Positions 8,808 to 19,750 are shown, counted from the first letter of the stretch. The stretch: 64,000 bases of DNA from CAWGJC01 sp965276665 (GCA_965276665.1 OZ255620.1:3844001-3908000), one strand, 5' to 3'. Program-made: numbers and translations. Notes: generated from the sequence alone by a model not told the origin.

Positions 8808-10258
8808 GCGGCGTTGGCGCGCGGGCACGGCGGCTCAACGCGGCGGCGGTGCGGCGCTGGAGCGGCGTTGCGCCGCGCTTCCTGCCCTTCGCAGATGCGG
8901 CGACGCGCGATCTGCCGCTTGGCCGCCTGCTGCGGCTCTCGCTTTTCCAAGTCTCGGTCGGCATGGCGGTGGTGCTGCTGATCGGCACGCTGAACCGGGT
9001 GATGATCGTCGAACTGCAGGTGCCGGCCTGGATCGTCGCGGTGATGGTCTCGTTGCCGCTCGTCTTCGCGCCGTTCCGCGCCGTGGTGGGGTTCCGCTCG
9101 GACACGCATCGCTCGGTGCTGGGCTGGCGCCGTGTGCCCTATCTGTGGATGGGCACGCTGCTGCAGTTCGGTGGGCTCGCGATCATGCCCTTTGCGCTCA
9201 TCGTGCTGTCGGGCGACGCGAACGGGCCGGCGATCATCGGGCAGGTCGGCGCGGGGCTCGCCTTCCTGCTGGTCGGCGCGGGGCTGCACACGTCGCAGAC
9301 GGTGGGGCTCGCGCTGGCGACCGATCTCGCGCCGCTGCCGGCACGGCCGCGGGTCGTCGCGCTGCTCTGCATGATGCTGCTGCTCGGCATGATCGCGAGC
9401 GCGCTGCTCTTCGGTGCGTTGCTGAATCATTTCAGCGAGCTGCGGCTTATCCAGGTGGTGCAGGGTTCGGCGCTGGCGACGATGGTGATGAACGGCATCG
9501 CGCTCTGGAAGCAGGAACCGCGCAACCCCGCGCTCACGGCACCTGATCGCGCGCGGCCGAGCTTTCGGGATTCCTGGCGCGCCTTCGACCGCGACGGCAC
9601 GGCGAAGCGGCCGCTCGCCGCGCTCGGCCTCGGCACGCTCGCCTTCAGCATGCAGGACATCCTGCTCGAACCCTATGGCGGCCAGGTGCTGCATCTGCCG
9701 GTGTCGGCGACCACGCTGCTCACCGCGGTGCTCGCGCTGGGCGGGCTCGCGGGATTTGGCACCGCGGCGAAGCTGCTCGGGCGCGGCGTCGATGCGTATC
9801 GGCTCGCGGGCATGGGTGCGCTGGTCGGGCTCGCGGCGTTCACCGCGGTGATCTTCGCCGCGCCCTTCGCCTCCGTGCTGCTGTTCGGGTGCGGCGTGGC
9901 GCTCATCGGGTTTGGCGCCGGGCTGTTCGCGCATTGCACGCTGACCGCGGCGATGGGCATGGCGGGCGCCGGGCAGATCGGGCTCGCGCTCGGCATGTGG
10001 GGCGCGGTGCAGGCCTCCGCGGCGGGAATCGCAGTCGCTAGCGGCGGGTTGCTGCGCGACGGCGTCGGGGCGCTCGCGTCGCGCGGGCTGTTTGGGCCGG
10101 TGCTGGCAGTGCCGGCAACCGGGTACTGCACGGTGTACACGATCGAGATCGTGCTGCTTTTCGCCACGCTCGTCGCGGTGGGGCCGCTCGTGCGCCATCC
10201 CGCGATCGAGCACAGGAATCCGGGGCCGCGGCTCGGCCAGACAGTCTTTTCGCGCTGA
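8804..10258 (+). CDS. lhaA: LhaA/PucC-family light-harvesting assembly transporter
   Basis: This 484-residue membrane protein of the PucC (BCD) branch of the major facilitator superfamily has about 12 hydrophobic segments. Typical blocks are RVMIVELQVPAWIVAVMVSL and FRSDTHRSVLGWRRVPYLWM. In purple bacteria LhaA helps insert LH1 polypeptides or deliver pigment. Its position between bchM and puhA is the conserved lhaA locus, which favours LhaA over a pucBA-linked PucC. No LH2 (puc) genes are in the window. Confidence 0.9.
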   Translation: MSGVGARARRLNAAAVRRWSGVAPRFLPFADAATRDLPLGRLLRLSLFQVSVGMAVVLLIGTLNRVMIVELQVPAWIVAVMVSLPLVFAPFRAVVGFRSDTHRSVLGWRRVPYLWMGTLLQFGGLAIMPFALIVLSGDANGPAIIGQVGAGLAFLLVGAGLHTSQTVGLALATDLAPLPARPRVVALLCMMLLLGMIASALLFGALLNHFSELRLIQVVQGSALATMVMNGIALWKQEPRNPALTAPDRARPSFRDSWRAFDRDGTAKRPLAALGLGTLAFSMQDILLEPYGGQVLHLPVSATTLLTAVLALGGLAGFGTAAKLLGRGVDAYRLAGMGALVGLAAFTAVIFAAPFASVLLFGCGVALIGFGAGLFAHCTLTAAMGMAGAGQIGLALGMWGAVQASAAGIAVASGGLLRDGVGALASRGLFGPVLAVPATGYCTVYTIEIVLLFATLVAVGPLVRHPAIEHRNPGPRLGQTVFSR

Positions 10259-10268
10259 GAGATTTGCG

Positions 10269-11045
10269 ATGCAGATCGGGGCCATCACCAGCAGCATCGA
10301 CGTCGCACAGCTCGTGCTGTACGCGTTCTGGCTGTTCTTCGCCGGGCTCATCTTCTACTTGCGCCAGGAGGACAAGCGGGAAGGCTATCCGCTCGTCAAT
10401 GACCGCTCGGATCGCGTCGTGGTGCAGGGCTTTCCGCCGATTCCCGCGCCGAAGACGTTTCTGCTCGCGCATGGCGCAACCCGAATCGCGCCGCGTCGCG
10501 AGGTGCCGGTCGCGCTCAATGCGGTGGCGGTCGGCGGCTGGCCCGGCGCGCCGCTCACGCCGATCGGCAATCCGATGCTGGACGGGCTTGGCCCCGCCGC
10601 GTATGCGCACCGCGCCGACGAGCCGGACCGCACCTTCGACGACAATATGCCGAAGGTCGTGCCGCTGCGTGCAGCGCCGGGATTCTTCCTCGCCTGGGAG
10701 GATCCCGATCCGCGCGGCATGACCGTGCTCGGCGCCGATCGTACCGTGGCCGGCACCGTGGTCGACGCCTGGGTCGATCGCTCCGAGGTGGTGATCCGCT
10801 ACCTCGAAGTCGAGCTCGCGCGGCCGGGCGCCACTGCGCGCGTACTGGTGCCGATGAACTTCCTCATGATCCGCCGCAAGCAGCGGCAGATCGGGGTCAG
10901 CGCGATCACCGCCGCGCAGTTCGCCGACGTGCCCGCGCTCAGGAACCCGGACATTGTGACCCTGCTGGAAGAGGATCGCATCACCGCCTATTTCGCGGGC
11001 GGCCTGCTCTACGCCCTGCCGGGCCGGCTGGAGTCGCGGCTGTGA
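10269..11045 (+). CDS. puhA: Photosynthetic reaction centre H subunit
   Basis: The H subunit caps the cytoplasmic face of the reaction centre and shapes the proton path to QB. The 258-residue protein has one N-terminal transmembrane helix (about residues 12-32, VAQLVLYAFWLFFAGLIFYL), then REDKREGYPL-like residues and a soluble beta-rich domain with NPMLDGLGPAAYAHR and MNFLMIRR. ATG 10269 follows a weak AGAGATTTG region 10 bases after lhaA. It starts the puhABC-acsF-puhE assembly block. Confidence 0.95.
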   Translation: MQIGAITSSIDVAQLVLYAFWLFFAGLIFYLRQEDKREGYPLVNDRSDRVVVQGFPPIPAPKTFLLAHGATRIAPRREVPVALNAVAVGGWPGAPLTPIGNPMLDGLGPAAYAHRADEPDRTFDDNMPKVVPLRAAPGFFLAWEDPDPRGMTVLGADRTVAGTVVDAWVDRSEVVIRYLEVELARPGATARVLVPMNFLMIRRKQRQIGVSAITAAQFADVPALRNPDIVTLLEEDRITAYFAGGLLYALPGRLESRL

Positions 11046-11674
11046 CCGGCGGCCTGATGGAGCGGGGCGCCCTGCCGGGCGACGAGCGTGTGCTCTGGCA
11101 GGGGGCGCCGTCCGCGATGGGGCTGGCGCGTCATGCGCTGCATCTGCGCGGGCTCGGGATCTATTTCGCCGCGATCCTCGTCTTCAGCGGCGCGGCGCGG
11201 TTGGCCCGTGGCGAGACGCTGCCCGCGATCGCGCATGCGCTGCTCTGCCTCGGCCTGCTCGCCTCGGTGCCGCTGATCCTGCTGGCGGCGTTCGCGGTGC
11301 TGGTGGCCCGCACCACCACCTATACGATCACCGAGAGGCGGGTCATGCTTCGTTTTGGCGTGGCGATCCCGCGCACGTTGACCCTGCCCTTCGCGCGAAT
11401 CGATTCGGCGAGCGCGCTGTTGCGGCCGGCGGCCGCGGGCGATGTCGCGCTGCGGCTGGAACGGAGCACGCGTCTCAACCAGCTGCTGCTCTGGCCGCAT
11501 GTCCGGCCGTGGACGTTGCGGGCCGAGCCGGCGCTGCGCGCCCTGCCGGACGCGGCGGCGGCGGCTGCGGTGCTGGCGCGCGCGCTGGCACAGTCCGCCG
11601 GCATGCCGGTGCCCGTCAGGACGGACCAGCCGCAAGCGGCGGCCGGCCGGCCGCATGCACAAGCCGCCGCGTGA
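11042..11674 (+). CDS. puhB: Photosynthetic complex assembly protein PuhB
   Basis: PuhB is an inner-membrane factor that promotes reaction-centre assembly. The 210-residue protein has LPGDERVLWQGAP near the start (the PH-domain-like opening of this family), two hydrophobic helices between about residues 35 and 85, and TTYTITERRVMLRFGVAIPR of the PH-like region. It starts with GTG overlapping the puhA stop as GTGA. The C-terminal 25 residues are low-complexity Ala/Pro/Arg. Confidence 0.88.
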   Translation: MTGGLMERGALPGDERVLWQGAPSAMGLARHALHLRGLGIYFAAILVFSGAARLARGETLPAIAHALLCLGLLASVPLILLAAFAVLVARTTTYTITERRVMLRFGVAIPRTLTLPFARIDSASALLRPAAAGDVALRLERSTRLNQLLLWPHVRPWTLRAEPALRALPDAAAAAAVLARALAQSAGMPVPVRTDQPQAAAGRPHAQAAA

Positions 11675-11687
11675 TGAGGGAAGAGAC

Positions 11688-12134
11688 ATGACGACGATGA
11701 CGCGCCGCTCCTTCCCGCGCTTCCCGCTATTCGGAGCAGCCGGCCTGGTGGCCTTCTCGCTGGCCGCCGCCGGCTACGGACGCTGGGAGCACGTGCAGTC
11801 GGGCATTCCGGCCGCCGAGGTTGCTGCGACGCGCGAACTCCGCTTCGCCGATCGCGCCGACGGCGCCGTCGTCATCACGCAGGTCGGCGCGCAGCTTCCG
11901 CTCGAGATACTGACGGGGCAGAACGGCTTCCTGCGCGGCACGATGCGCGGCCTGGCGCGCACCCGCGAGCAGAACGGTATCGGCTCCGCCGCGCCGTTCC
12001 GGCTGACCGCCTGGACCGACGGACGCCTCACCATCGACGACCCCACGACCGGCGGTCATGTCGAGCTGGAGGCCTTCGGCCACACCAACGAGGCCGTCTT
12101 CGCGCAGCTGCTCGACCCGGGAGCACACCCATGA
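11688..12134 (+). CDS. puhC: Photosynthetic complex assembly protein PuhC
   Basis: This 148-residue protein has a single N-terminal hydrophobic segment (about residues 13-29) and then a periplasmic domain with RELRFADRADGAVVI and LTAWTDGRLTIDDP, typical of the PuhC assembly family. It is thought to aid LH1 and reaction-centre organisation. ATG 11688 is preceded by GGGAAGAGAC. The stop overlaps the start of the next small gene. Confidence 0.87.
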   Translation: MTTMTRRSFPRFPLFGAAGLVAFSLAAAGYGRWEHVQSGIPAAEVAATRELRFADRADGAVVITQVGAQLPLEILTGQNGFLRGTMRGLARTREQNGIGSAAPFRLTAWTDGRLTIDDPTTGGHVELEAFGHTNEAVFAQLLDPGAHP

Positions 12135-12439
12135 GTGCTGGCATCATCCCTCGCATGTTCCGCCGCCGCGCGGTAGAGGTGATGTGCGACGTCGATATCG
12201 AGAAGACGGCGGAGAGCCTGCACGCGCACGCCGTGCCCGACGCGGCGATCGGACCGGGCGATGTCGTGCTGGTGCATGACGTGCCGGCCGATATCGCCTA
12301 TGGCGGACGGCTCTCGTGCCGATGCCGCGGAACGCTCTTGCGGGCCTTGCCCGGCGAGCGCCTGTGGACGGAGATCGTCTCGCTGCTCGAGCTCACCGAG
12401 CTCTACGAGGTCGGCTTTCAGCCGAAGGAGGCTCCATGA
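12131..12439 (+). CDS. Conserved small protein of the puh-acsF block, function unknown
   Basis: This 102-residue soluble protein is coupled by ATGA overlaps to both puhC and acsF. It has no membrane segment or signal peptide. Notable stretches are GPGDVVLVHDVPADIAYGG, a CRCRGTLLR block with two Cys, and the acidic SLLELTELYEVGF end. I recall small genes of similar size just before acsF in other purple-bacterial clusters, but none with a known job. The location suggests a role in the cyclase reaction or puh-type assembly. That is inference only. Confidence 0.75.
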   Translation: MSAGIIPRMFRRRAVEVMCDVDIEKTAESLHAHAVPDAAIGPGDVVLVHDVPADIAYGGRLSCRCRGTLLRALPGERLWTEIVSLLELTELYEVGFQPKEAP

Positions 12440-13485
12440 GCGCCACCACCCTGCCGGCGGCACCGGCGCGCAACGAAACCACGCGCATGGCGCAGCAGGA
12501 CACCGTGCTGAGCCCGCGCTTCTACACGACAGATTTCGCCGCCATGGCGAAGATCGACGTCGCGCCGGTGCGGCCGGAATGGGACATGCTGATCGACGAG
12601 CTCCGGCGCGATACGAACAAGGGGCATTTCATCCGCACCGATGCGTTCGATCTCGATCTCTCGACCCTGCCGCCCGATCTGCGCGCCGAGTTCCTGGAGT
12701 TCCTGGTGAGCTCGGTGACAGCCGAGTTCTCCGGCTGCGTGCTGTATGCGGAGATCCGCAAGCGCATCGCCGCTGGGCCGATCCACGAGCTGTTCGGGTT
12801 CATGAGCCGCGACGAGGCGCGGCATGCCGGGTTCATCAACGACACGCTCAAGGATTTCGGCGTCGGCGTCGATCTGAGCTTTCTCACGAAGGCGAAGAAG
12901 TACAAGTATTTTTCGCCCAAGTTCGTGTTCTACGCGACCTATCTTTCCGAGAAGATCGGCTATGCGCGCTACATCACGATCTACCGGCATCTCGAGCGGC
13001 ATCCCGAGCGGCAGTTCCATCCGATTTTCCGCTGGTTCGAGAAATGGTGCAACGACGAGTACCGGCACGGCGAGGCGTTCGCGCTGCTGATGAACGCCGA
13101 TCCGCGCCTGCTGCGTGGCGTCAACCGGCTTTGGATCCGCTTCTTCCTGCTCGCGGTGTTCGCGACGATGTATGTGCGCGACCATGGCCGGCCGGTGTTC
13201 CATGCGGCGCTCGGGCTCGATCCGACCGAGTATGACTACACCGTGTTCCGCATCACCTCGGACATCGCGCGGCAGGTGTTTCCGGTTGAGCTCGATATCG
13301 ACAACCCGGCGTTCCGCGCCGGGCTCGAGCGGATGCGCATGATCGCCGGCGCGATGGCGGGGACGCGGGGCGTGCGGCGCGCGGGGCTGGTTGCCCGCGC
13401 GGGGTGGCAGTTCCTGCGGCTGTTGCTATTGCCCGCGCGGCGCAATGCGGCGCCGGCGCAGGTGCTGCGCGCGCCGGCCTGGTAG
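12436..13485 (+). CDS. acsF: Oxygen-dependent Mg-protoporphyrin IX monomethyl ester cyclase
   Basis: AcsF forms the isocyclic ring E of protochlorophyllide using O2. The 349-residue protein has the di-iron ligands expected of the family: Glu in VTAEFSGCVLYAE, the E-x-x-H of SRDEARHAGF, and a second E-x-x-H in NDEYRHGEAF. The ATG overlaps the stop of the preceding small gene. No anaerobic cyclase gene bchE is present in the window. That fits an organism that makes bacteriochlorophyll under air, although bchE could lie elsewhere. Confidence 0.96.
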   Translation: MSATTLPAAPARNETTRMAQQDTVLSPRFYTTDFAAMAKIDVAPVRPEWDMLIDELRRDTNKGHFIRTDAFDLDLSTLPPDLRAEFLEFLVSSVTAEFSGCVLYAEIRKRIAAGPIHELFGFMSRDEARHAGFINDTLKDFGVGVDLSFLTKAKKYKYFSPKFVFYATYLSEKIGYARYITIYRHLERHPERQFHPIFRWFEKWCNDEYRHGEAFALLMNADPRLLRGVNRLWIRFFLLAVFATMYVRDHGRPVFHAALGLDPTEYDYTVFRITSDIARQVFPVELDIDNPAFRAGLERMRMIAGAMAGTRGVRRAGLVARAGWQFLRLLLLPARRNAAPAQVLRAPAW

Positions 13486-13486
13486 C

Positions 13487-14332
13487 ATGGCGCGGATGCT
13501 CCTTCCGGCGCTCTATGCCGCCTTCGTCTGGTGGTTCAGCACCGGCGTGATCATCCTGCTCGACAATCTGCCGCGGCGGAGCTTCCGCTGGAGCATGCTG
13601 GCCGGCAGCCTGGTCATGTTCGCGGCGCTTGCTGGCATCGCGGTGACGGCGGCCGACACCAGCCTGGCGGGCGTCTATCTCGCTTTCACCTGCGGCGTGC
13701 TGGTGTGGGGCTGGCAGGAGATGAGCTTCTTCATGGGGTTCGTCACCGGCCCGCTGCGCGTCTCCTGCGCCGCCGATCGCACCGGCTGGGCGCGGTTCCG
13801 CGCCGGCGTCGCGGCCTGCCTCTATCATGAGTTGACCATCATCGGCTTCGCCGCGCTGGTCGTGGCGCTGAGCTGGGGGCAGCCCAACCGGATCGGCTGC
13901 TGGACCTTCCTCACGATCTGGGCGCTGCGGCAGAGCGCGAAGCTCAACGTGTTCCTGGGCGTCCGGAATCTGAGCGACGAGTTCCTGCCGGCACATCTGC
14001 GCTATCTGCAGAGCTTCATGCGGCAGCGCTGGATGAATGCGCTGATGCCGTTCTCACTGGCGGCGGGAGGCTGCGCGTTCGTGCTGTTGCTGCGGCGCGC
14101 CGGCATGCCCGGGCTGCCGGGGCCGCAGGCGGCGGGACTCGGACTGATCGCGACGATGCTCGGCCTCGGCGTGCTGGAGCACGCGCTGATGGTGGTGCCG
14201 CTGCCGATGGCGCGACTCTGGCACTGGGCGATCCGCGCGCGTGCGGGGCAGCCTGCGGTCGCGACACGCGAAGCCGAGTGCGGCGAGGCCGCGCCGGCGC
14301 GGCGCGTGAAGCTGCGCCGCGTCGCGGCGTGA
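13487..14332 (+). CDS. puhE: Photosynthetic complex assembly protein PuhE
   Basis: This 281-residue polytopic membrane protein (about 7 hydrophobic segments) contains TGVIILLDNLPRRSFRW and LRQSAKLNVFLGVRNLSDEF, hallmarks of the PuhE family found after acsF or puhC in purple bacteria. Family members affect bacteriochlorophyll supply to the complexes. It begins 1 base after the acsF stop. The last 30 residues are Arg/Ala-rich and probably cytoplasmic. Confidence 0.9.
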   Translation: MARMLLPALYAAFVWWFSTGVIILLDNLPRRSFRWSMLAGSLVMFAALAGIAVTAADTSLAGVYLAFTCGVLVWGWQEMSFFMGFVTGPLRVSCAADRTGWARFRAGVAACLYHELTIIGFAALVVALSWGQPNRIGCWTFLTIWALRQSAKLNVFLGVRNLSDEFLPAHLRYLQSFMRQRWMNALMPFSLAAGGCAFVLLLRRAGMPGLPGPQAAGLGLIATMLGLGVLEHALMVVPLPMARLWHWAIRARAGQPAVATREAECGEAAPARRVKLRRVAA

Positions 14333-14360
14333 GAAAAGCGGGAAGGGGGGAACTCGCACG

Positions 14361-15572
14361 ATGAACTACGAAGCATTCTTTGCCGACCGGCTGGATGCGC
14401 TGCGGCGGCAAGGCAATTACCGCGTTTTCGCCGACCTGCAGCGGCGGGCCGGCGCCTATCCGCGGGCGACGCATTTCCGCGGGCGGGCGCAGGCTGAGGT
14501 CACGGTCTGGTGCTCGAACGACTATCTCGGCATGGGTCAGCACCCGACGGTGCTCGCGGCGATGCACGAGGCGCTCGAGCGCTGCGGTGGCGGTGCCGGC
14601 GGCACGCGCAACATCGCCGGCACCAACCATTACCACGTGCTGCTGGAGGCCGAACTCGCCGCGCTGCACGGCAAGCGCGCGGCGCTGCTGTTCAATTCGG
14701 GCTACATGGCGAACTGGGCGACGCTCAGCACGCTCGCGGGATTGCTGCCGGATTGCGTCGTGCTGTCGGATGCCAGCAATCACGCCTCGATGATCGAGGG
14801 CATCCGGCAGAGCCGGGCGGAGAAGATACTGTTCGCGCATAACAACCCGGAGGATCTCGCCCTCAGGCTCGCGGCGGTCGATCCGGCGCGGCCGAAGCTC
14901 GTCGCGTTCGAATCGGTCTATTCGATGGACGGCGACATCGCGCCGATCGCCGAGATCTGCGACGTCGCCGAGGCGCATGGCGCGATGACCTATCTCGACG
15001 AGGTGCATGCGGTCGGGCTCTACGGGGAGCGCGGCGGCGGCATCGCCGAGCGGGATGGGGTCGGCGACCGGATCACCGTGATCGAGGGGACGCTCGCCAA
15101 GGGGTTTGGCTTGGCCGGCGGCTATATCGCAGCCTCCGCCGCGCTGTGCGATTTCGTGCGCAGCTTCGCCTCGGGCTTCATCTTCACCACCGCCATGCCG
15201 CCCGCCATCGCGGCCGGCGCGCTCGCCAGCATCCGCCATCTCAAGGCGAGCGGCGCCGAGCGGGCGGCGCAGCAGACGCGCGTCGCCGCGCTGCGCCGGC
15301 GGCTCGATGCGGCCGGCATCCCGCATTACGACAATCCGAGCCACATCGTGCCGGTGATGGTCGGCGATCCCATCACCTGCAAGCGGATCAGCGACCGGCT
15401 GCTCGACGAGTACGGCGTCTATGTGCAGCCCATCAACTATCCGACCGTGCCGCGCGGCACGGAGCGGCTGCGGATCACGCCTTCGCCGATGCATGGCGAG
15501 GCGGATATCGACCATCTGGTGAAGGCGCTCTCGGCCATCTGGATGGAGCTCAGCCTCAAGCGCGCGGCGTGA
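14361..15572 (+). CDS. hemA: 5-aminolevulinate synthase (C4 pathway)
   Basis: HemA condenses glycine and succinyl-CoA to 5-aminolevulinate with PLP, the first step of tetrapyrrole synthesis in alphaproteobacteria. The 403 residues match the family. Visible motifs are the glycine-rich CGGGAGGTRNIAGTNHYHV, the PLP-side DEVHAVGLYG, and the PLP lysine at about K247 in EGTLAKGFGLAGGY. A GGGAAGGGGGGAA Shine-Dalgarno region precedes the ATG. As the last biosynthetic gene of the left arm, it ties precursor supply to pigment synthesis. A second hemA elsewhere in the genome is common in phototrophs. Confidence 0.96.
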   Translation: MNYEAFFADRLDALRRQGNYRVFADLQRRAGAYPRATHFRGRAQAEVTVWCSNDYLGMGQHPTVLAAMHEALERCGGGAGGTRNIAGTNHYHVLLEAELAALHGKRAALLFNSGYMANWATLSTLAGLLPDCVVLSDASNHASMIEGIRQSRAEKILFAHNNPEDLALRLAAVDPARPKLVAFESVYSMDGDIAPIAEICDVAEAHGAMTYLDEVHAVGLYGERGGGIAERDGVGDRITVIEGTLAKGFGLAGGYIAASAALCDFVRSFASGFIFTTAMPPAIAAGALASIRHLKASGAERAAQQTRVAALRRRLDAAGIPHYDNPSHIVPVMVGDPITCKRISDRLLDEYGVYVQPINYPTVPRGTERLRITPSPMHGEADIDHLVKALSAIWMELSLKRAA

Positions 15573-15604
15573 CGGGGCAATCTGCCAAGCGAAAGGAAAC
15601 CGCC

Positions 15605-15892
15605 TTGAAGACAACTCGTCCCGCCGATTCCCGCCCGACCGCGTCATGGTCCCGCCGCGCCCTGCTGCTCTCCGCCGCGACGGCGCCGGCCCTGGCGACC
15701 CTCGCCGGACCGGCCGCGGCGCAGCAGGCGCAGAAGCTCGCCCAGAAGGTCGTGCAGTATCAGGAAATGCCGAAGGACGGGCATGAATGCGATGGCTGCG
15801 TGAACTTCATCGCGCCCAACCAGTGCAAGCTGGTGGAGGGCCCGATCAATCCGAAGGGCTGGTGCATCGCCTTCGCGCCGAAGACCAGCTGA
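15605..15892 (+). CDS. High-potential iron-sulfur protein (HiPIP), Tat-exported
   Basis: This 95-residue periplasmic [4Fe-4S] carrier can reduce the tetrahaem cytochrome PufC or the photo-oxidised reaction centre in place of cytochrome c2. Four Cys lie in HiPIP spacing: C62-x2-C65-x8-C74-x12-C87, with GPINPKGWCIAF at the end. The leader SRRALLLSAATAPALA resembles a Tat signal, as is usual for HiPIPs, which fold before export. The TTG start at 15605 is chosen because AAAGGA sits 7 bases upstream and no ATG fits. It follows hemA by 32 bp, so expression with the photosynthesis genes is likely. Confidence 0.88.
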   Translation: MKTTRPADSRPTASWSRRALLLSAATAPALATLAGPAAAQQAQKLAQKVVQYQEMPKDGHECDGCVNFIAPNQCKLVEGPINPKGWCIAFAPKTS

Positions 15893-16007
15893 CAAGACGC
15901 TGATCCGCCGGAGGTGATGGCGACGCCGTGATCAGGGGGCTTATGGCCTCCCGAGCGTAAAGCATGCTAGACGGCCGAGATCGATCTCAACAAGAGAGAC
16001 TCGGCGT

Positions 16008-16046
16008 ATGAGTACGCTTTCAACGGCCATGGGTCAGGCGGCGTGA
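16008..16046 (+). CDS. Possible 12-codon leader peptide coupled to ppsR
   Basis: ATG 16008 opens a short frame (MSTLSTAMGQAA) whose TGA overlaps the GTG start of ppsR as GTGA. AGAGAG lies about 9 bases before the ATG. The gap between the HiPIP gene and ppsR is 150 bp and holds nothing else obvious except a weak hairpin near 15935-15955. Translational coupling is inferred only from the overlap. It could equally be chance. Confidence 0.3.
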   Translation: MSTLSTAMGQAA

Positions 16047-17389
16047 TCGCGCTTCCTGACATCACCCTGCGGCTCGACCCGGGCGGCATCATCCGCGAAG
16101 CGACGCTCGCCAACGCCATCTCCGGCGAGGCGGTGGGCGGTTGGGTGGGCCGACCTTGGGAGGAGACCGTGCGGGCGTCGGGCGGCAGCTTCGTGCGCCG
16201 CATGTTGCAGGACGCGCGCAGCCAAGGCGTCTCCACCTTCCGCCAGGTCACTCAGCTCTTTCCGAGCGGCCTCGAGGTGCCGATCGAGTACAACGCCGTC
16301 CGTTTGGGCGGCAAGGCCGGCTTGATCGCGGTCGGCAAGAACCTGAAAATGGCGGCCGAGCTGCAGGCGCGCGTGGTTGCGGCGCAGCAGGCGCGCGAGC
16401 AGGATTACTGGAAGCTGCGCGAGATCGAGACGCGCTACCGCCTGCTGTTCGATGCAACGCACGACCCGGTGGTGATGGTCGCCGCCGACGGGCTCGCCGT
16501 GCTCGAGGCCAATCCCGCCGCCATCCGCAATTGCGGCTTCGTCGTCGGCTGGGATCTGCAGAGCGTGCTCGCCCCCGAGGACCACCAGCCGCTCAAGGCC
16601 ATGCTCGCCCGCGTGCAGGAGCAGGGCCGGGCGCCGAGCGTCCGCGTGCATCTCGGCGCCGACCGGGCAGGTTGGATCGTGCGGGCCACGCCGGCCGCCT
16701 CCGGTGCGGAGCGCGCCTTCCTGCTGCAGTTCTCCGGCCTCGGCGCCGCGCCGCGCGAGGCCGCCCGGGCGGTCGCCGGCCTTGCCTTCGAGCCGCTGCT
16801 CGAACGCCTGCCGGATGGCTTCGTGCTGGTGGATGGCGGCGGCGTGGTGCGGCGGGCCAATCGCAGCTTCCTTGATCTCGTGCAGGCGCCGGAGCTTTCC
16901 GCCGTGATCGGCGAGCCGCTCGGGCGCTGGCTCGCGCAGCCTGGCGCCAATGCGGGCGTGCTGCTGGCGAGCGTGCGGCGGCATCAGAACGTGCGCATCT
17001 TCCCGACAACGCTCGTGGGCGAGCTCGGCACGGAGGCGCAGGTCGAGATCTCGGCGGTCGCCGATGCCGACCTTCGCCCCCGCACGATTGGCGTGCTGAT
17101 CCGCGATGTCGGCCCGCGCCTGCCGGGCCTTGCGCCGGTGGACGAGCTCGGCGGCGTGCTCGCCGGGATGGGGGATCGGATCGGCCGAGTGCCGCTTCTC
17201 GACCTTATCAAGGAGGCGGGCGGCATTATCGAGCGGCACTACATCGAGGAGGCGCTCCGGCGCGGCAAGGGCAACCGCACGGTTGCGGCCGATCTTCTGG
17301 GCTTGAGTCGGCAGAGCCTATACGCGAAGCTCGCGCGGCACGGGATTGACGGCGATGCTGCGGCCGGCGAAGGCGCGAGCGCCGCATAG
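16043..17389 (+). CDS. ppsR: Transcriptional repressor PpsR/CrtJ
   Basis: PpsR represses bch, crt and puc/puf-type promoters by binding TGT-N12-ACA. The 448-residue protein has PAS-like domains at about 1-110, 130-240 and 255-360 and a Fis-type HTH at about 395-430 (GNRTVAADLLGLSRQSLYAK). GTG 16043 is used because an in-frame stop lies at 15968 and no ATG fits, which leaves the N-terminus about 20 residues shorter than common homologues. Only one Cys (C164) is present. The position of the redox Cys in the HTH region of Rhodobacter PpsR/CrtJ is Tyr400 here (ERHYIEEAL). Regulation therefore probably runs through the adjacent phytochrome. Confidence 0.93.
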   Translation: MIALPDITLRLDPGGIIREATLANAISGEAVGGWVGRPWEETVRASGGSFVRRMLQDARSQGVSTFRQVTQLFPSGLEVPIEYNAVRLGGKAGLIAVGKNLKMAAELQARVVAAQQAREQDYWKLREIETRYRLLFDATHDPVVMVAADGLAVLEANPAAIRNCGFVVGWDLQSVLAPEDHQPLKAMLARVQEQGRAPSVRVHLGADRAGWIVRATPAASGAERAFLLQFSGLGAAPREAARAVAGLAFEPLLERLPDGFVLVDGGGVVRRANRSFLDLVQAPELSAVIGEPLGRWLAQPGANAGVLLASVRRHQNVRIFPTTLVGELGTEAQVEISAVADADLRPRTIGVLIRDVGPRLPGLAPVDELGGVLAGMGDRIGRVPLLDLIKEAGGIIERHYIEEALRRGKGNRTVAADLLGLSRQSLYAKLARHGIDGDAAAGEGASAA

Positions 17390-17408
17390 ACCACAAGACA
17401 GAAGGGCT

Positions 17409-17424
17409 GACCGGCATACCGGTC
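17409..17424. promoter_or_regulatory. Perfect inverted repeat in the ppsR-bphP gap
   Basis: GACCGG-CATA-CCGGTC is a 6-bp perfect stem with a 4-base loop, placed 30 bases before the bphP start and 20 after the ppsR stop. It could be a small RNA hairpin that limits read-through, or a protein site. No T-run follows, so it is not a classical terminator. Confidence 0.35.
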
Positions 17425-17453
17425 GCCCAAGGATCATCGGGGGATGTCCGCAT

Positions 17454-19661
<2,208 letters not shown>

Positions 19662-19750
19662 AGGTTCAAATGCGGCGAAACCACCACCGCAGGCGGCATG
19701 CCCTTTGAACAGCCTCCGATCCGGCCAGACAATCACCAATCGACGGCGGC

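Noticed and set aside
8774..10351. Long minus-strand frame of 525 codons opposite lhaA
   Set aside because: Composition (Arg, Gln, His, Pro) is typical of antisense frames in high-GC DNA. The plus strand codes for a clear PucC-family transporter.
19662..19750. Possible terminator after bphP
   Set aside because: Only an imperfect GC-rich stem with a tiny loop and no T-run could be found.
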